From NCBI GenBank assembly GCA_002085445.1, contig NBMI01000026.1:1-42311 (forward strand): a stretch of 42,311 bases of DNA. Direction: 5' to 3'. This document shows, piece by piece, positions 8,534 to 16,746 of the stretch. A model generated the notes under the pieces. The model saw nothing but the letters and a program-made list of their open reading frames with translations, searched no databases and was not told the DNA's origin. A program made the translations under genes and the position numbers. Numbering within the stretch: position 1 is the stretch's first letter; each line of letters begins with the position of its first letter. Source of the DNA: Candidatus Parabeggiatoa sp. nov. 2 (GTDB lineage Bacteria; Pseudomonadota; Gammaproteobacteria; Beggiatoales; Beggiatoaceae).

Positions 8534-9061
8534 ATGAAAACGATACGTGAACAAATCCTTGAGCGGATTACTGCCCAGCTTGAAACCATCACCAACGCCA
8601 ATGGTTATCACAACGACATTGGCCCCGGTTGTATTTACCGTCAAGAATCGGTTATTGAACAAGGACAATCGCCCGCTATATCCGTATGGGAATTATCAGA
8701 AACCCGCGAGCGCAATAAATATGGCGGTACGAAGCGAGTATTGACCATCAAAATTGAGGCCGTTGTGCCGGTTAATGGCAACAAACACCCGGCAACGGTT
8801 AGCAATGAACTACTGGGCGATATCGAAAAAGCACTCATTATGGGGGATATGAGCTTAGATGAACTGATTGATGATATTCAAGATATTGCAGCCGAGATTA
8901 GCTCTCAGCCGATAAGCAGGAAACTGGCGAGTGTGGCGCAGAATAATGGTACGGCGGAGATTGCCCATTTGCCCATCGAGCGCAAGTTAGCAGGGGCGAC
9001 GCTTGATTTTGAGATTAAGTACACCACAGAATGGGGCGATCCTTATACTCAATCAATGTAA
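8534..9061 (+). CDS. Orphan phage tail-type protein (tail terminator/minor tail-like)
   Basis: A 175-residue soluble protein starting MKTIREQILERITAQLETI, with a central RxxxxxIEQGQSPAISVWE segment, an I-x-I-x-A strand (LTIKIEAVVPV), a DIEKALIMGD segment, and a C-terminal ATLDFEIKYTTEWGDPYTQ. This order (short N-terminal helix, PAISVxE strand, DIxxAL helix, IxYxTxxGDPY end) is what I associate with small phage tail completion/terminator proteins. The exact family is not certain. An internal near-repeat (ISSQPISRKLASVAQNN and IAHLPIERKLAGATL, about residues 125-158) suggests local duplication. No other phage gene lies within several kilobases, so this is a remnant or a captured gene. Confidence 0.55.
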   Translation: MKTIREQILERITAQLETITNANGYHNDIGPGCIYRQESVIEQGQSPAISVWELSETRERNKYGGTKRVLTIKIEAVVPVNGNKHPATVSNELLGDIEKALIMGDMSLDELIDDIQDIAAEISSQPISRKLASVAQNNGTAEIAHLPIERKLAGATLDFEIKYTTEWGDPYTQSM

Positions 9062-9360
9062 ATTGGTAATTGGTCATGAAAGGATTTGAAAGCCTTGATT
9101 TGATTGTTAGGCCTTGGCATCCTAAGCGCGACACCCAGGAAAATTTTCACGGCCATCGAACCAAAATTTCTGCACGAAACTTGGGTTCGAGCCACACCCA
9201 AAAATTACCCTTTATTTTTTTATGAGGAGGGTGGGCAACAAAAAGCCGTTGTCCACCCGACATAAAAGAAAGGGCAACGGTGAGGGTGAAAAAAACAATG
9301 ATATGATATACTTCACTACCTGATCTAATTTTGCCACACACATTCCGCTAGTACCCAACC
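9062..9360. other. Spacer before ribBA with one hairpin
   Basis: GGGTGGGCAAC pairs with GTTGTCCACCC at about 9229-9258. I looked for an FMN riboswitch, expected upstream of some ribB genes, and did not recognise its conserved boxes. No gene is apparent. Confidence 0.5.
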
Positions 9361-10479
9361 ATGTCCTTAAATAGTATAGAAGAAATTATCACTGATATCC
9401 GGCAAGGCAAAATGGTCATTCTCATGGATGATGAAGACCGTGAAAATGAAGGCGATTTAATCATGGCCGCTGAAAAGATACGGGCTGAAGATATTAACTT
9501 CATGGCCCGTTATGGGCGCGGTTTGATTTGTTTGACTTTAACCTCTGAACGTTGTCGGCAATTACAACTACCAAAGATGGTGAGTGACAATAGCGCCCCC
9601 CATGGTACCAATTTTACGGTGTCGATTGAGGCCGCCACCGGCGTGACAACGGGTATTTCGGCCGCTGATAGAGCAACGACGATTCGCGCCGCCGTTGCAA
9701 ACGATGCCAAACCCTCTGACTTGGTGCAACCAGGGCATATTTTTCCGTTGATGGCACAACCGGGCGGGGTACTCAGACGCGCCGGGCATACCGAAGCCGG
9801 AGGTGATTTAGCACGCTTAGCGGGATTAGAGCCGGCCACGGTGATTGTGGAAATCCTTAACGAAGATGGCAGCATGGCACGTCGCCCGGATTTGGAAATA
9901 TTTGCTGAGCAGCACAACTTAAAAATCGGGACGATTGCCGATTTAATTCATTTTCGTACCCTTCATGAAAAAACGGTGGCGCGCGTGACAAGTTGCCGCT
10001 GGCCGACAGAATTTGGTGAATTTCAACTGGTTGCCTATCAAGACAGTATTGATGATGTCCTACATTTTGCATTAGTCAAAGGTAAAATACAATCGAATGA
10101 ACCGATTTTGGTGCGAGTGCATATTCAAAATACTTTGTGTGATTTAACGGCGAGTGTGCGTGAAGAATGTGGGTGGCCTTTGCGTGATGCGCTCAAACGT
10201 GTGGCAGAGGAAGAATGCGGCGTGGTAGTAATACTACATCAACCGGAAGAAGCGAAAGCACTTCTTAGCCGGATTCGCTACTGTTGCCGTCAAGACGAAG
10301 GCAAGGATTTACCGGCGCAACCCCCAACGCATGATTTACGCACTCACGGTTTAGGCGCGCAAATTTTGTCAGATTTGGGAATACGCAAAATGCGGGTACT
10401 GAGTGCGCCGAAAAAAATGCATGCGCTTTCCGGTTTTGGGCTAGAAGTGGTTGATTATGTTGATGGTCGGCGTTTGTAG
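9361..10479 (+). CDS. ribBA: 3,4-dihydroxy-2-butanone-4-phosphate synthase with degenerate GTP cyclohydrolase II domain
   Basis: Riboflavin synthesis. The N-terminal domain (about 1-200) converts ribulose 5-phosphate to 3,4-dihydroxy-2-butanone 4-phosphate. It has the acidic loop DDEDRENEGDL at 23-33, the HGTNFTVSIEA segment and RAGHTEAGGDLARLAG. The C-terminal half aligns in outline with GTP cyclohydrolase II. However, the zinc-binding Cys cluster (SxRCDCG-type) is absent; in its place is HIQNTLCDLTASVREECGW. Such RibB proteins with an inactive cyclohydrolase domain are common in gammaproteobacteria, so a separate RibA is expected elsewhere. nusB follows on the same strand, although the usual intervening ribH is missing. 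The stop codon is part of a 16-bp tandem array. Confidence 0.9.
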   Translation: MSLNSIEEIITDIRQGKMVILMDDEDRENEGDLIMAAEKIRAEDINFMARYGRGLICLTLTSERCRQLQLPKMVSDNSAPHGTNFTVSIEAATGVTTGISAADRATTIRAAVANDAKPSDLVQPGHIFPLMAQPGGVLRRAGHTEAGGDLARLAGLEPATVIVEILNEDGSMARRPDLEIFAEQHNLKIGTIADLIHFRTLHEKTVARVTSCRWPTEFGEFQLVAYQDSIDDVLHFALVKGKIQSNEPILVRVHIQNTLCDLTASVREECGWPLRDALKRVAEEECGVVVILHQPEEAKALLSRIRYCCRQDEGKDLPAQPPTHDLRTHGLGAQILSDLGIRKMRVLSAPKKMHALSGFGLEVVDYVDGRRL

Positions 10480-10567
10480 TAGTCAGTGTTTGTAATAGTC
10501 AGTGTTTGTAGTAGTCAGTGTTTGTAATAGTCAGTGTTTGTAGTAGTCAGTGTTTGTAGTAGTCAGC
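10472..10567. repeat. 6 x 16-bp tandem array including the ribBA stop
   Basis: Six units of GTTTGTA(G/A)TAGTCAGT run head to tail; the last ends in C instead of T. The first unit encodes the end of RibBA and its TAG stop. The units differ only at one G/A position. Confidence 0.95.
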
Positions 10568-10635
10568 CAATTAGCAATTCTTACATAAGTTTTTCTTGAA
10601 TTGTTTTGCCTCGAAACCAATTACAAAAATAGATA

Positions 10636-11163
10636 ATGCCAGCTAAACAAAAATTTTCACCCAAAGCCCGCTCTGCCACACGTCAGCGGGTATTACAAGC
10701 CTTATATCAATGGCAACTGACGGGGCAAGATATTCAACTGATTGAATCACAATTTATAGACGATCCGGCTATTGAGAATGAGCAGGCTATTGAAAACGAG
10801 CCGGATACAGAAAATGATCTGGATATGCGTCAAGCCGATATTCCCTACTTTCAACGGTTGTTGCAAGGTATTCCCGAACAGGTTGAGCAATTGGATACGG
10901 CATTTGCCCCGTTCCTAGATCGCAGCATTAGCCGAATCGATCCGATTGAACTTGCGATTTTGCGAATAGGCTGCTACGAATTAACTCACAGCCCAGACAT
11001 TCCTTTTAAGGTTGTGATTAGCGAGGCGGTAGAATTGGCAAAACAGTTTGGGGCGACGCAAAGTTACAAATATGTCAACGGTATTTTGGATAAACTGGCA
11101 CGTCCGGACAAAAGTAGGCCTCATTACCGGAACAAAACTCGCGCCGGTAATGTAGATAAGTAA
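10636..11163 (+). CDS. nusB: Transcription antitermination factor NusB
   Basis: NusB binds boxA RNA with S10 (NusE) and promotes antitermination of rRNA operons. The N-terminal SARQ-like part (KARSATRQRVLQALYQWQLTG), the LDRSISRIDPIELAILRIGCYEL segment and the C-terminal PFKVVISEAVELAKQFG...SYKYVNGILDKLA signature are intact. The protein is 175 residues, against about 140 usually. The excess includes an acidic IENEQ/IENEP/TENDL repeat-like stretch at about residues 46-62, between helices, and a basic C-terminal tail. It lies downstream of ribBA on the same strand, separated by the 16-bp array. Confidence 0.92.
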   Translation: MPAKQKFSPKARSATRQRVLQALYQWQLTGQDIQLIESQFIDDPAIENEQAIENEPDTENDLDMRQADIPYFQRLLQGIPEQVEQLDTAFAPFLDRSISRIDPIELAILRIGCYELTHSPDIPFKVVISEAVELAKQFGATQSYKYVNGILDKLARPDKSRPHYRNKTRAGNVDK

Positions 11164-11829
11164 CTTCCGCTTCCGCAGATAACCCTAACGGGTTGTTCGA
11201 TAGAGTTTTGATATCGTCGCATAAGCAAAAGCCAATGCAACAAAACACCTACAAAAAGTATAACTAATGAAGCGCGACAGAGGGCCATAACTTAATTTGA
11301 ATGAAAATATGGCCCTCAAAATCGATAGCCCAAATAACCCTAAAAAAATAGGTAAATAACAGGGGCCCGCGTATCACGTATCGCACAAACCCGCGGCGGC
11401 TGCCAAACGTTAGTTTGAGGCGATAAATCGCCTACTACAAACGGGCCTTTTCCGTATATTATGAATGATGCTGAGGTAAAATAAATTAGTTATAAAAGCC
11501 TTGAAAGTTATTTTATAGTTGTTCAGAAAAATCCAGTGGCAAACCGAAGAGATTGATCTCGCTTCGCTTGATACGAAACTCAAAGAGAGCGAAGTCATTC
11601 GTTTCAAATCCTAACGGTTTGCAGTCTATCTTAAAAACTAGAGTTATCTTGGTTAATATATAAATTTCCATTTAATCGCGAGATATTCGTATTTATTGTT
11701 CTGAGTACCGGACATTTTTTCGACTGTCATTTCTACATAAGGAGAAATATGATCCTCAATGAAATAAAATGTCCACAATCAATGACTTAAATAAATTTTC
11801 CGCTACAAAGTTTATGGTTAGGCACTTAT
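11164..11829. repeat. Spacer with one copy of a 210-bp dispersed repeat
   Basis: No gene is supported. Positions 11238-11446 match 25463-25687 almost throughout (see separate entry). Positions 11508-11530 carry a TTGTTCAGAAAAATC motif also found near 33088. Positions 11700-11800 (GAGTACCGGACA, then CGACTGTCATTTC) match a stretch at 21040-21120, again a dispersed repeat. Confidence 0.75.
11238..11446. repeat. Dispersed ~210-bp repeat, copy 1 (copy 2 at 25463-25687)
   Basis: Both copies share a start CAACAAAACACCTACAAA, GAAGCGCGACAGAGGGCC, an internal GAGGGCCATAA/TATGGCCCTC inverted pair, AGGGGCCCGCGTATCAC, CGCGGCGGCTGCCAAAC, and GGCGATAAATCGCCTACT. They differ at scattered bases and in the CCAAAC palindrome near the end, which is longer in copy 2. 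No open frame is conserved between them, so I take them as a non-coding mobile or repetitive element. Confidence 0.85.
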
Positions 11830-12090
11830 ATGAATGCTATACGTTTAATTCTGCTCGCTCTGCTCGCTTGGATACTGTGGAAGTTCAGCCAAAGATGGTA
11901 TCAAAATGCCAAGCTCTCAAAGAAAGATAATAAACCTCCGCCCCCGCCACTGGCGACACAAAAGCATGAGGTGATGGTGCGTTGTGACTATTGCGGCTTG
12001 TATCTTCCTTCCTCAGAGGCCATCAGTTCAGGTGAAGCTCACTATTGTTGTGAAGCACATCTCAATTGTTCAGTGAACCGTGATCAATGA
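11830..12090 (+). CDS. PP0621-type small membrane-anchored Cys protein
   Basis: An 86-residue protein with one N-terminal membrane helix (ILLALLAWILWKF, residues 7-19), a basic stretch and a proline run, then a small metal-binding-like module MVRCDYCGLYLPSSEA...HYCCEAH with paired CxxC and CCxxH motifs. This matches the PP0621 family, often located just before pilS/pilR in gammaproteobacteria, as here. Its function is unknown. The ATG has no clear Shine-Dalgarno. The last residues and TGA stop lie in a CAGTGAAC...TGATCAATGATCA repeat, so the tail may be repeat-derived. Confidence 0.8.
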   Translation: MNAIRLILLALLAWILWKFSQRWYQNAKLSKKDNKPPPPPLATQKHEVMVRCDYCGLYLPSSEAISSGEAHYCCEAHLNCSVNRDQ

Positions 12091-12114
12091 TCAATTATCA
12101 ACTATCGGTTAACC

Positions 12115-13746
12115 ATGCTTGAACGTACTGATATTACTCCAACGGCTGTTCAAATCGACTCCGGCACGGCTACGGTGGATTGGAAACCGCTCAATCTGTT
12201 CAATCTGTATCGCCTCACGATAGCGATTGCCTTTGTCAGCTTTGTTCTTGCCGATGTTTCCCCCAGTTTTTTAGGCCAGTTTGATTCGCGCTTGTTTTTG
12301 GTGACATGCTGGCTCTATTCAGGCTTTGCTGTTTTATGCATTTTCACTATAGAGCAAAGATGGCCGCCCTTTCATGTCCAAGTGCTAGGACAAGTTTTGG
12401 TGGACATTTTTGCCATCACAGTGTTAATGTATGCCAGTGGCGGCGTTAAGAGTGGCTTAGGCATGTTATTAGTTGTAACGATTGCGGGTGGCAGTTTGCT
12501 TACCGAAGGGCGGATCGCCTTTTTCCTAGCCGCGGTTGCCAGTTTATGTGTGCTAGTTCAAGTCGCCTTGGCGGATATTTATTACTGGTTTGCTTATGCC
12601 AATTACACCCATGCGGGCATGTTGGGGGCCAGCTTTTTTGCCACGGCATTTTTGGCGCACACCCTAGCACGACGGGTTCGATCCAGTGAAGCACTTGCCA
12701 AACAACGCGGTGTCCATTTGCAATATTTGGCGCAACTCAATGCCCAAATCGTGCAAAACATCCAATCGGGCATTGTAGTCATTGATATTGTGGGCCGAAT
12801 TCGTTTGTTTAATGAAGCGGCGCGACGTTTGTTAGGATTAAACGAACAACCCAACGGGCGTACTTTGACATCTGTTGCGCCAAAATTAGCCGAGCAAGTT
12901 TCAAATTGGCAAAAAAGCGGTAAAGCGACATCGCCCTTGTTTCGTCCGGTGGCCGGGGAAGTGGATGTGATTGCGACTTTTACGGAATTAAATCGGGGGG
13001 GGGCCATCAGTGTCTTGATTATGCTGGAAGATGCCACTCTCACCGCCCAACGTGCCCAACAACTGAAATTAGCCTCATTAGGTCGCTTAACCGCCAGCAT
13101 TGCCCATGAGATACGCAATCCGCTGGGAGCTATTAGTCATGCCGGACAATTATTAGCCGAATCACCTCGCATTTTTCAAGAAGATGCCCGTTTAACACAA
13201 ATCATTGCTGACAATTCGCAACGCATGAATACGATTATCGAAAATGTGTTGCAACTGAGTCGGCGTGGGCAACCAAATACGCAGTGCTTTGATTTATACA
13301 CTTGGCTACAGTCATTTGTTGATGAATTCATTATCCAACAGGATTTAACCGCCTCTGATGTCGTCTTGCATACCAATCACCCGTCCTTAACAGTGTGTTT
13401 TGATCCGGAACAACTGTATCAGGTAGTGAGCAATTTATGTGAAAATGGGCTACGTTATAGTCAAGGGACACCTTTGCTTGAATTGAGTATCGGTGTCGGT
13501 GTCGATACAAGCCGCCCGTTCCTTGACGTGCAAGATCATGGTCAAGGGATGACATCAGTCGTCAAAGCACAGATATTTGAACCGTTTTTTACCACGGAAT
13601 CCAAAGGTACGGGATTGGGATTGTATATTGCCAGAGAAATTTGCGAGGCGAATCAAGCGTCCATGCTTTTGCTGTCAAACTCTAGTAGCGGCTGTTGTTT
13701 TCGTATTCATTTGAGTTCAGAAGAAAAGGAGAACACTGTTCAGTGA
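12115..13746 (+). CDS. pilS: Sensor histidine kinase PilS
   Basis: PilS is the inner-membrane kinase that controls PilR and thereby pilin expression. Residues 28-185 contain about six hydrophobic helices (including YRLTIAIAFVSFVLA and GMLGASFFATAFLAH). A PAS-like region (VQNIQSGIVVIDIVGRIR, about 213-300) follows. The dimerisation box SIAHEIRNPLG has phospho-acceptor H331. The ATPase core has N-box NLCENGLRYS, G1 DHGQGM and G2 GTGLGLYIAREI. At 543 residues it is complete. It lies 24 bases after the PP0621 gene and about 500 bases before pilR, a gap created partly by a MITE. The end ENTVQ and TGA fall in an AACACTGTTCAGTGAACAG repeat. Confidence 0.93.
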   Translation: MLERTDITPTAVQIDSGTATVDWKPLNLFNLYRLTIAIAFVSFVLADVSPSFLGQFDSRLFLVTCWLYSGFAVLCIFTIEQRWPPFHVQVLGQVLVDIFAITVLMYASGGVKSGLGMLLVVTIAGGSLLTEGRIAFFLAAVASLCVLVQVALADIYYWFAYANYTHAGMLGASFFATAFLAHTLARRVRSSEALAKQRGVHLQYLAQLNAQIVQNIQSGIVVIDIVGRIRLFNEAARRLLGLNEQPNGRTLTSVAPKLAEQVSNWQKSGKATSPLFRPVAGEVDVIATFTELNRGGAISVLIMLEDATLTAQRAQQLKLASLGRLTASIAHEIRNPLGAISHAGQLLAESPRIFQEDARLTQIIADNSQRMNTIIENVLQLSRRGQPNTQCFDLYTWLQSFVDEFIIQQDLTASDVVLHTNHPSLTVCFDPEQLYQVVSNLCENGLRYSQGTPLLELSIGVGVDTSRPFLDVQDHGQGMTSVVKAQIFEPFFTTESKGTGLGLYIAREICEANQASMLLLSNSSSGCCFRIHLSSEEKENTVQ

Positions 13747-14244
13747 ACAGTGATCACGGAAAACGGAAAACTAATACTCGATGATCAAGTTCTTTGGCAG
13801 CCAACAGCTAAAGCAGTTGTCTGAAAGCGAAAGTCCCCTAAAGGGGACTAAATAATTAAGTAGGACTTACGCATTGACAAACTTAAATTTTTGTATTCAC
13901 GATTAATATCAATGAGTTATGAATATTCTACCCGTGGCTAAATTGATGAAAATCGCCCCAAAAAAATTTTGTAAGTCCTTGTATTTAAAAGGACTCCTAA
14001 ATATTTTCATCTGTCAATGCGTAAGTCCTATTAAGTACTGAATCATGAATTTTCAGGTATTTTAATAGAGGGGCTTTCCATTTGGGATTTGCCCCTACAT
14101 GGGTGGTTGAAACGTAGGGGCAATCCCTTGTGGTTGCCCTTTGAGCGGGGGGGAACATTTGTAATTAAAAAACTTGATCATCGAGTAATAACGGATCACT
14201 GATAACGGATCACTGATAACGGATCACTTAAATGGTAACTGAAA
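13747..14244. repeat. pilS-pilR spacer: repeat island with MITE
   Basis: In order: the AACAGTGATCAC palindrome repeat; a segment (13779-13850) reading TCAAGTTCTTTGGCAGCC and AGTCCCCTAAAGGGGACT, which recurs near 27521 and 36740-36890 in inverted or partial form; the MITE at 13861-14030; the GGATTTGCCCCTACA/TGTAGGGGCAATCCC-type hairpin near 14085-14125; and three CACTGATAACGGAT units at 14196-14230. No gene is present. Confidence 0.8.
13861..14030. mobile_element. 170-bp MITE with 19-bp terminal inverted repeats and 5-bp TSD
   Basis: The left end TAGGACTTACGCATTGACA (13861-13879) is the exact reverse complement of the right end (14012-14030). TTAAG flanks the element on both sides (13856-13860 and 14031-14035), a clear target-site duplication. 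There is no coding capacity, so it must have been moved by a transposase elsewhere. It separates pilS from pilR, which are usually nearly contiguous. Confidence 0.93.
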
Positions 14245-15624
14245 ATGTCTAAACCACTTTGCTTAGTTGTAGACGATGAACCTGACATTCTTGAATTGTT
14301 GGTTATGACCTTAAAACCCATGGGCATCAACTGTTATACCGCAGAAACCTTCGCTAGAGCCAAAGAATATCTGCAATCAAAGTTGTTTGATTTGTGTTTG
14401 ACGGATATGCGCTTGCCAGATGGTAATGGCATAGAACTCGTCGCTTTGATTGAGCAAAACTATCCCAATACGCCCGTGGCAATGATTACGGCGTATGGAA
14501 ATGTCGAATCGGCCGTGGCGGCCCTGAAGGCCGGTGCGTTTGATTTTATTGCCAAGCCCGTCGAAGTCCAAGAATTACGCAATCTGATTAGCACTGCCTT
14601 ACAATTGCCAAAACAGACAAGCGCCCAGACAAGCGACGAAACGTCCAGTCAGCCAGCTAAACAGCATGAAAACACACTCTTAAAGAATTTAATTGGTCAC
14701 TCCCAAGCCATGCAAACCGTCCGTGCCAAAATCGAAAAATTGGCACGTAGCCAAGCGCCGGTTTATATCAAAGGCGAATCCGGCACTGGTAAGGAGGTAG
14801 CCGCTCGCATGATCCATGCGTTAGGCGCTCGCGCTAACAAGCCTTTTGTTCCCGTTAATTGTGGTGCTATACCAATGGAACTGATGGAAAGTGAGTTTTT
14901 TGGACACAAAAAAGGCAGTTTTTCGGGAGCCTATAGCGATAAACAGGGACTGTTTCAAACGGCTTGTGGTGGAACATTGTTTCTTGATGAAATCGCGGAT
15001 TTACCGCTGTCCATGCAAGTCAAACTATTGCGGGCCCTTCAGGAGAAACAAGTGCGCCCCGTCGGCGAACCTAAAGAAGTGCGAGTAGATGTCCGCATTC
15101 TGAGTGCAACACATCGCGACTTGAGCAAGTTAGTCAAACAAGGCAAGTTTAGAGAAGATTTGTTCTACCGTATTAACGTCATTGATCTCTACATCCCGCC
15201 CTTGCGTGAACGTACCAAGGATATTCCTGATTTGGTCGCCAAAATCTTAAAAGATTTAAGTTCAAAGATGGCAAGCGAGTACCAACACCCGCGCCTATCA
15301 GAAAATGCCATGAAGGCCTTAAAGGAATATACTTTTCCCGGCAATGTGCGAGAATTAGAAAATATTCTTGAACGCGCTATAACGCTCTGCGAGAACAATA
15401 CAATTGAACCTGAAAACTTGCAATTGCCACAGGACAAAGCCACACAGCCCAACAAACCTGAGCCAACCTCGCTTGCCCCGCTACTTGACAACGTAGAAAA
15501 AGAAACCATCCTAAATGCCTTGGAACAAACTAACGGCAATAAAACCAAAGCTGCTCAACTTCTGGGTATTAGTTTCGGAGCCTTGCGCTATCGTTTGCAA
15601 AAATTCAATGTGGGAACTAAGTGA
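14245..15624 (+). CDS. pilR: Sigma-54-dependent response regulator PilR
   Basis: PilR activates the sigma-54 promoter of the pilin gene after phosphorylation by PilS. Residues 1-125 are the receiver domain (acidic pair D10/D11, phospho-acceptor D54 in LTDMRLPDG, K at FIAKPVE). The AAA+ domain (about 150-385) has Walker A GESGTGKE at 177-184 with K183, Walker B LFLDEIADLPL and an arginine-finger region FREDLFYRINVIDL. The sigma-54 contact loop reads GSFSGA (about 224-229) instead of the usual G(A/S)FTGA. The C-terminal Fis-type helix-turn-helix is NGNKTKAAQLLGISFGALRYRL. The 459-residue length is normal. The start has no strong Shine-Dalgarno. Confidence 0.94.
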   Translation: MSKPLCLVVDDEPDILELLVMTLKPMGINCYTAETFARAKEYLQSKLFDLCLTDMRLPDGNGIELVALIEQNYPNTPVAMITAYGNVESAVAALKAGAFDFIAKPVEVQELRNLISTALQLPKQTSAQTSDETSSQPAKQHENTLLKNLIGHSQAMQTVRAKIEKLARSQAPVYIKGESGTGKEVAARMIHALGARANKPFVPVNCGAIPMELMESEFFGHKKGSFSGAYSDKQGLFQTACGGTLFLDEIADLPLSMQVKLLRALQEKQVRPVGEPKEVRVDVRILSATHRDLSKLVKQGKFREDLFYRINVIDLYIPPLRERTKDIPDLVAKILKDLSSKMASEYQHPRLSENAMKALKEYTFPGNVRELENILERAITLCENNTIEPENLQLPQDKATQPNKPEPTSLAPLLDNVEKETILNALEQTNGNKTKAAQLLGISFGALRYRLQKFNVGTK

Positions 15625-15644
15625 TTGAAAGGAGGTAACAAGCC

Positions 15645-15698
15645 ATGTTTTTCGGGGCAACACTCTGTTCCTTATCTGAGTTGCCGAGAAATTATTGA
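15645..15698 (+). CDS. Possible 17-residue micropeptide with strong ribosome binding site
   Basis: Directly after pilR, AAAGGAGGT (15628-15636) lies eight bases before an ATG that opens a 17-codon frame, MFFGATLCSLSELPRNY, ending in TGA. It is the best Shine-Dalgarno in the window, where most starts have none. The peptide has no recognised family. It could be a leader, a small protein, or the stub of a decayed gene. Confidence 0.3.
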   Translation: MFFGATLCSLSELPRNY

Positions 15699-15736
15699 CT
15701 ATAATTGTTCATCAACAAATTTATCAGCAGGAACAA

Positions 15737-15752
15737 TGGCATACAATATGTA
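15737..15752 (+). promoter_or_regulatory. Possible sigma-54 promoter for the pilin gene
   Basis: TGGCAT-N5-ATGTA matches the -24 element of the TGGCAC-N5-TTGCA consensus well and the -12 element weakly (GT instead of GC). Its position, about 100 bases before the pilin start and downstream of pilR, fits PilR-controlled transcription. The weak -12 element keeps confidence low. Confidence 0.4.
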
Positions 15753-15838
15753 TTATTTTAGCGACTAAGACATTTTGGTGTTACCAAAAGTGTTTATTGA
15801 GGTGATTGAGCACGATACTTGATGGAGGAATCAAGAAA

Positions 15839-16291
15839 ATGAAAAAAACACAACGTGGATTTTCTATTGTTGGACTGATAATTGTGGCTGGCATTATTGG
15901 TGTCCTAACCAGCATTGGGAATCCTCTTTATAATGACTACATGACACGTGCCAAAGTGGCCGAAGCGCTGACTTTGTTGGGTGTGCTTAAAAATCCCATG
16001 GTAGAATACTATAATAAACGGAACGAATGGCCTCCCATTGCCAAGGTAGATGGTAAAACGACCGGTCGTTACACCAGCACCATCGTCCAAGGCGGCCCGG
16101 AGACTTGGCCGAATAACGGTTCTCAATATTTTTACGTGGAAGCCACCATGAAGGGGCCGGGGGAACTCGATAACAAAAAGCTAAGGATGACATATACTCC
16201 ATCTACCAAAGATTGGGATTGTACTGTCGAGGCGCTTGAGGATGCGGCTATACCGAATAAATTTCTACCCTCGTATTGTCGGTCAAATTAA
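15839..16291 (+). CDS. Type IV pilin-like protein
   Basis: A 150-residue prepilin. The start at 15839 is chosen because GGAGG lies ten bases upstream and it gives the short basic leader MKKTQRG. Cleavage by prepilin peptidase between G7 and F8 would leave FSIVGLIIVAGIIGVLTSI as the N-terminal membrane helix. Glutamate at position 5 of the mature protein, almost universal in pilins, is replaced by glycine. The Y-N-D-Y-x-x-R-A-K-V-A-E-A segment follows as in PilA-type pilins. Two cysteines near the C-terminus (WDCTVEA and PSYCRSN) could form the usual D-region disulfide. Location after pilR supports a pilin or minor-pilin role. Confidence 0.85.
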   Translation: MKKTQRGFSIVGLIIVAGIIGVLTSIGNPLYNDYMTRAKVAEALTLLGVLKNPMVEYYNKRNEWPPIAKVDGKTTGRYTSTIVQGGPETWPNNGSQYFYVEATMKGPGELDNKKLRMTYTPSTKDWDCTVEALEDAAIPNKFLPSYCRSN

Positions 16292-16746
16292 TAGTACAAC
16301 GACACAAGCGGGGATAAACGAATAAATAGTACAACGACACAAGCGGGGGTAAACGAATTAAGCCTTCTAATAATGTTTATCCTCGTTATAGGCGTTCCAG
16401 AACGAAGTTTGGTGTTCCAGAACGAAGTTTCGTTGTACTCGACAGTTTTTATTCGTTTATCGGCCCGTCATCAAAGTACTCGACAGTGTTTGAATCCACA
16501 TCCCTAACCCCCCAAGCCTTTTCAAAAACTTGCCACATTTTTAACCGCACCCAATATCGAGTGCCGTTTGGAATAGGAGCAACTTTTCAGTGAACAGTGA
16601 TCACTGTTCAGTGTGTTACGAGTAACGCTGCTCGAAGATAACGAGCGTGATGGGTTTGGTTCGACGGGATATTGCTTGCGAAGGGCAAATGACCCATTCC
16701 CAATTTGCCTTTCCCAATTACCAATTCCATAACGCTGATAACTTAA
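16292..16746. repeat. Repeat-filled spacer
   Basis: Two near-identical units (AGTACAACGACACAAGCGGG, then TAAACGAAT) lie at about 16291-16360. Two GTTCCAGAACGAAGTTT units lie at about 16388-16432, the second running into the inverted GTTGTACTCGA unit. A CAGTGAACAGTGATCACTG palindrome lies near 16588-16610. No gene is apparent. Confidence 0.75.

Noticed and set aside
9120..9230. tRNA-like TTCGAGCC near 9186
   Set aside because: No acceptor stem, D-arm or anticodon arm can be formed around it.
9062..9360. FMN riboswitch upstream of ribBA
   Set aside because: None of the conserved RFN boxes could be recognised; only an unrelated hairpin is present.
9970..10479. Active GTP cyclohydrolase II
   Set aside because: The zinc-binding cysteine cluster and surrounding signature are missing, as in known degenerate RibBA proteins.
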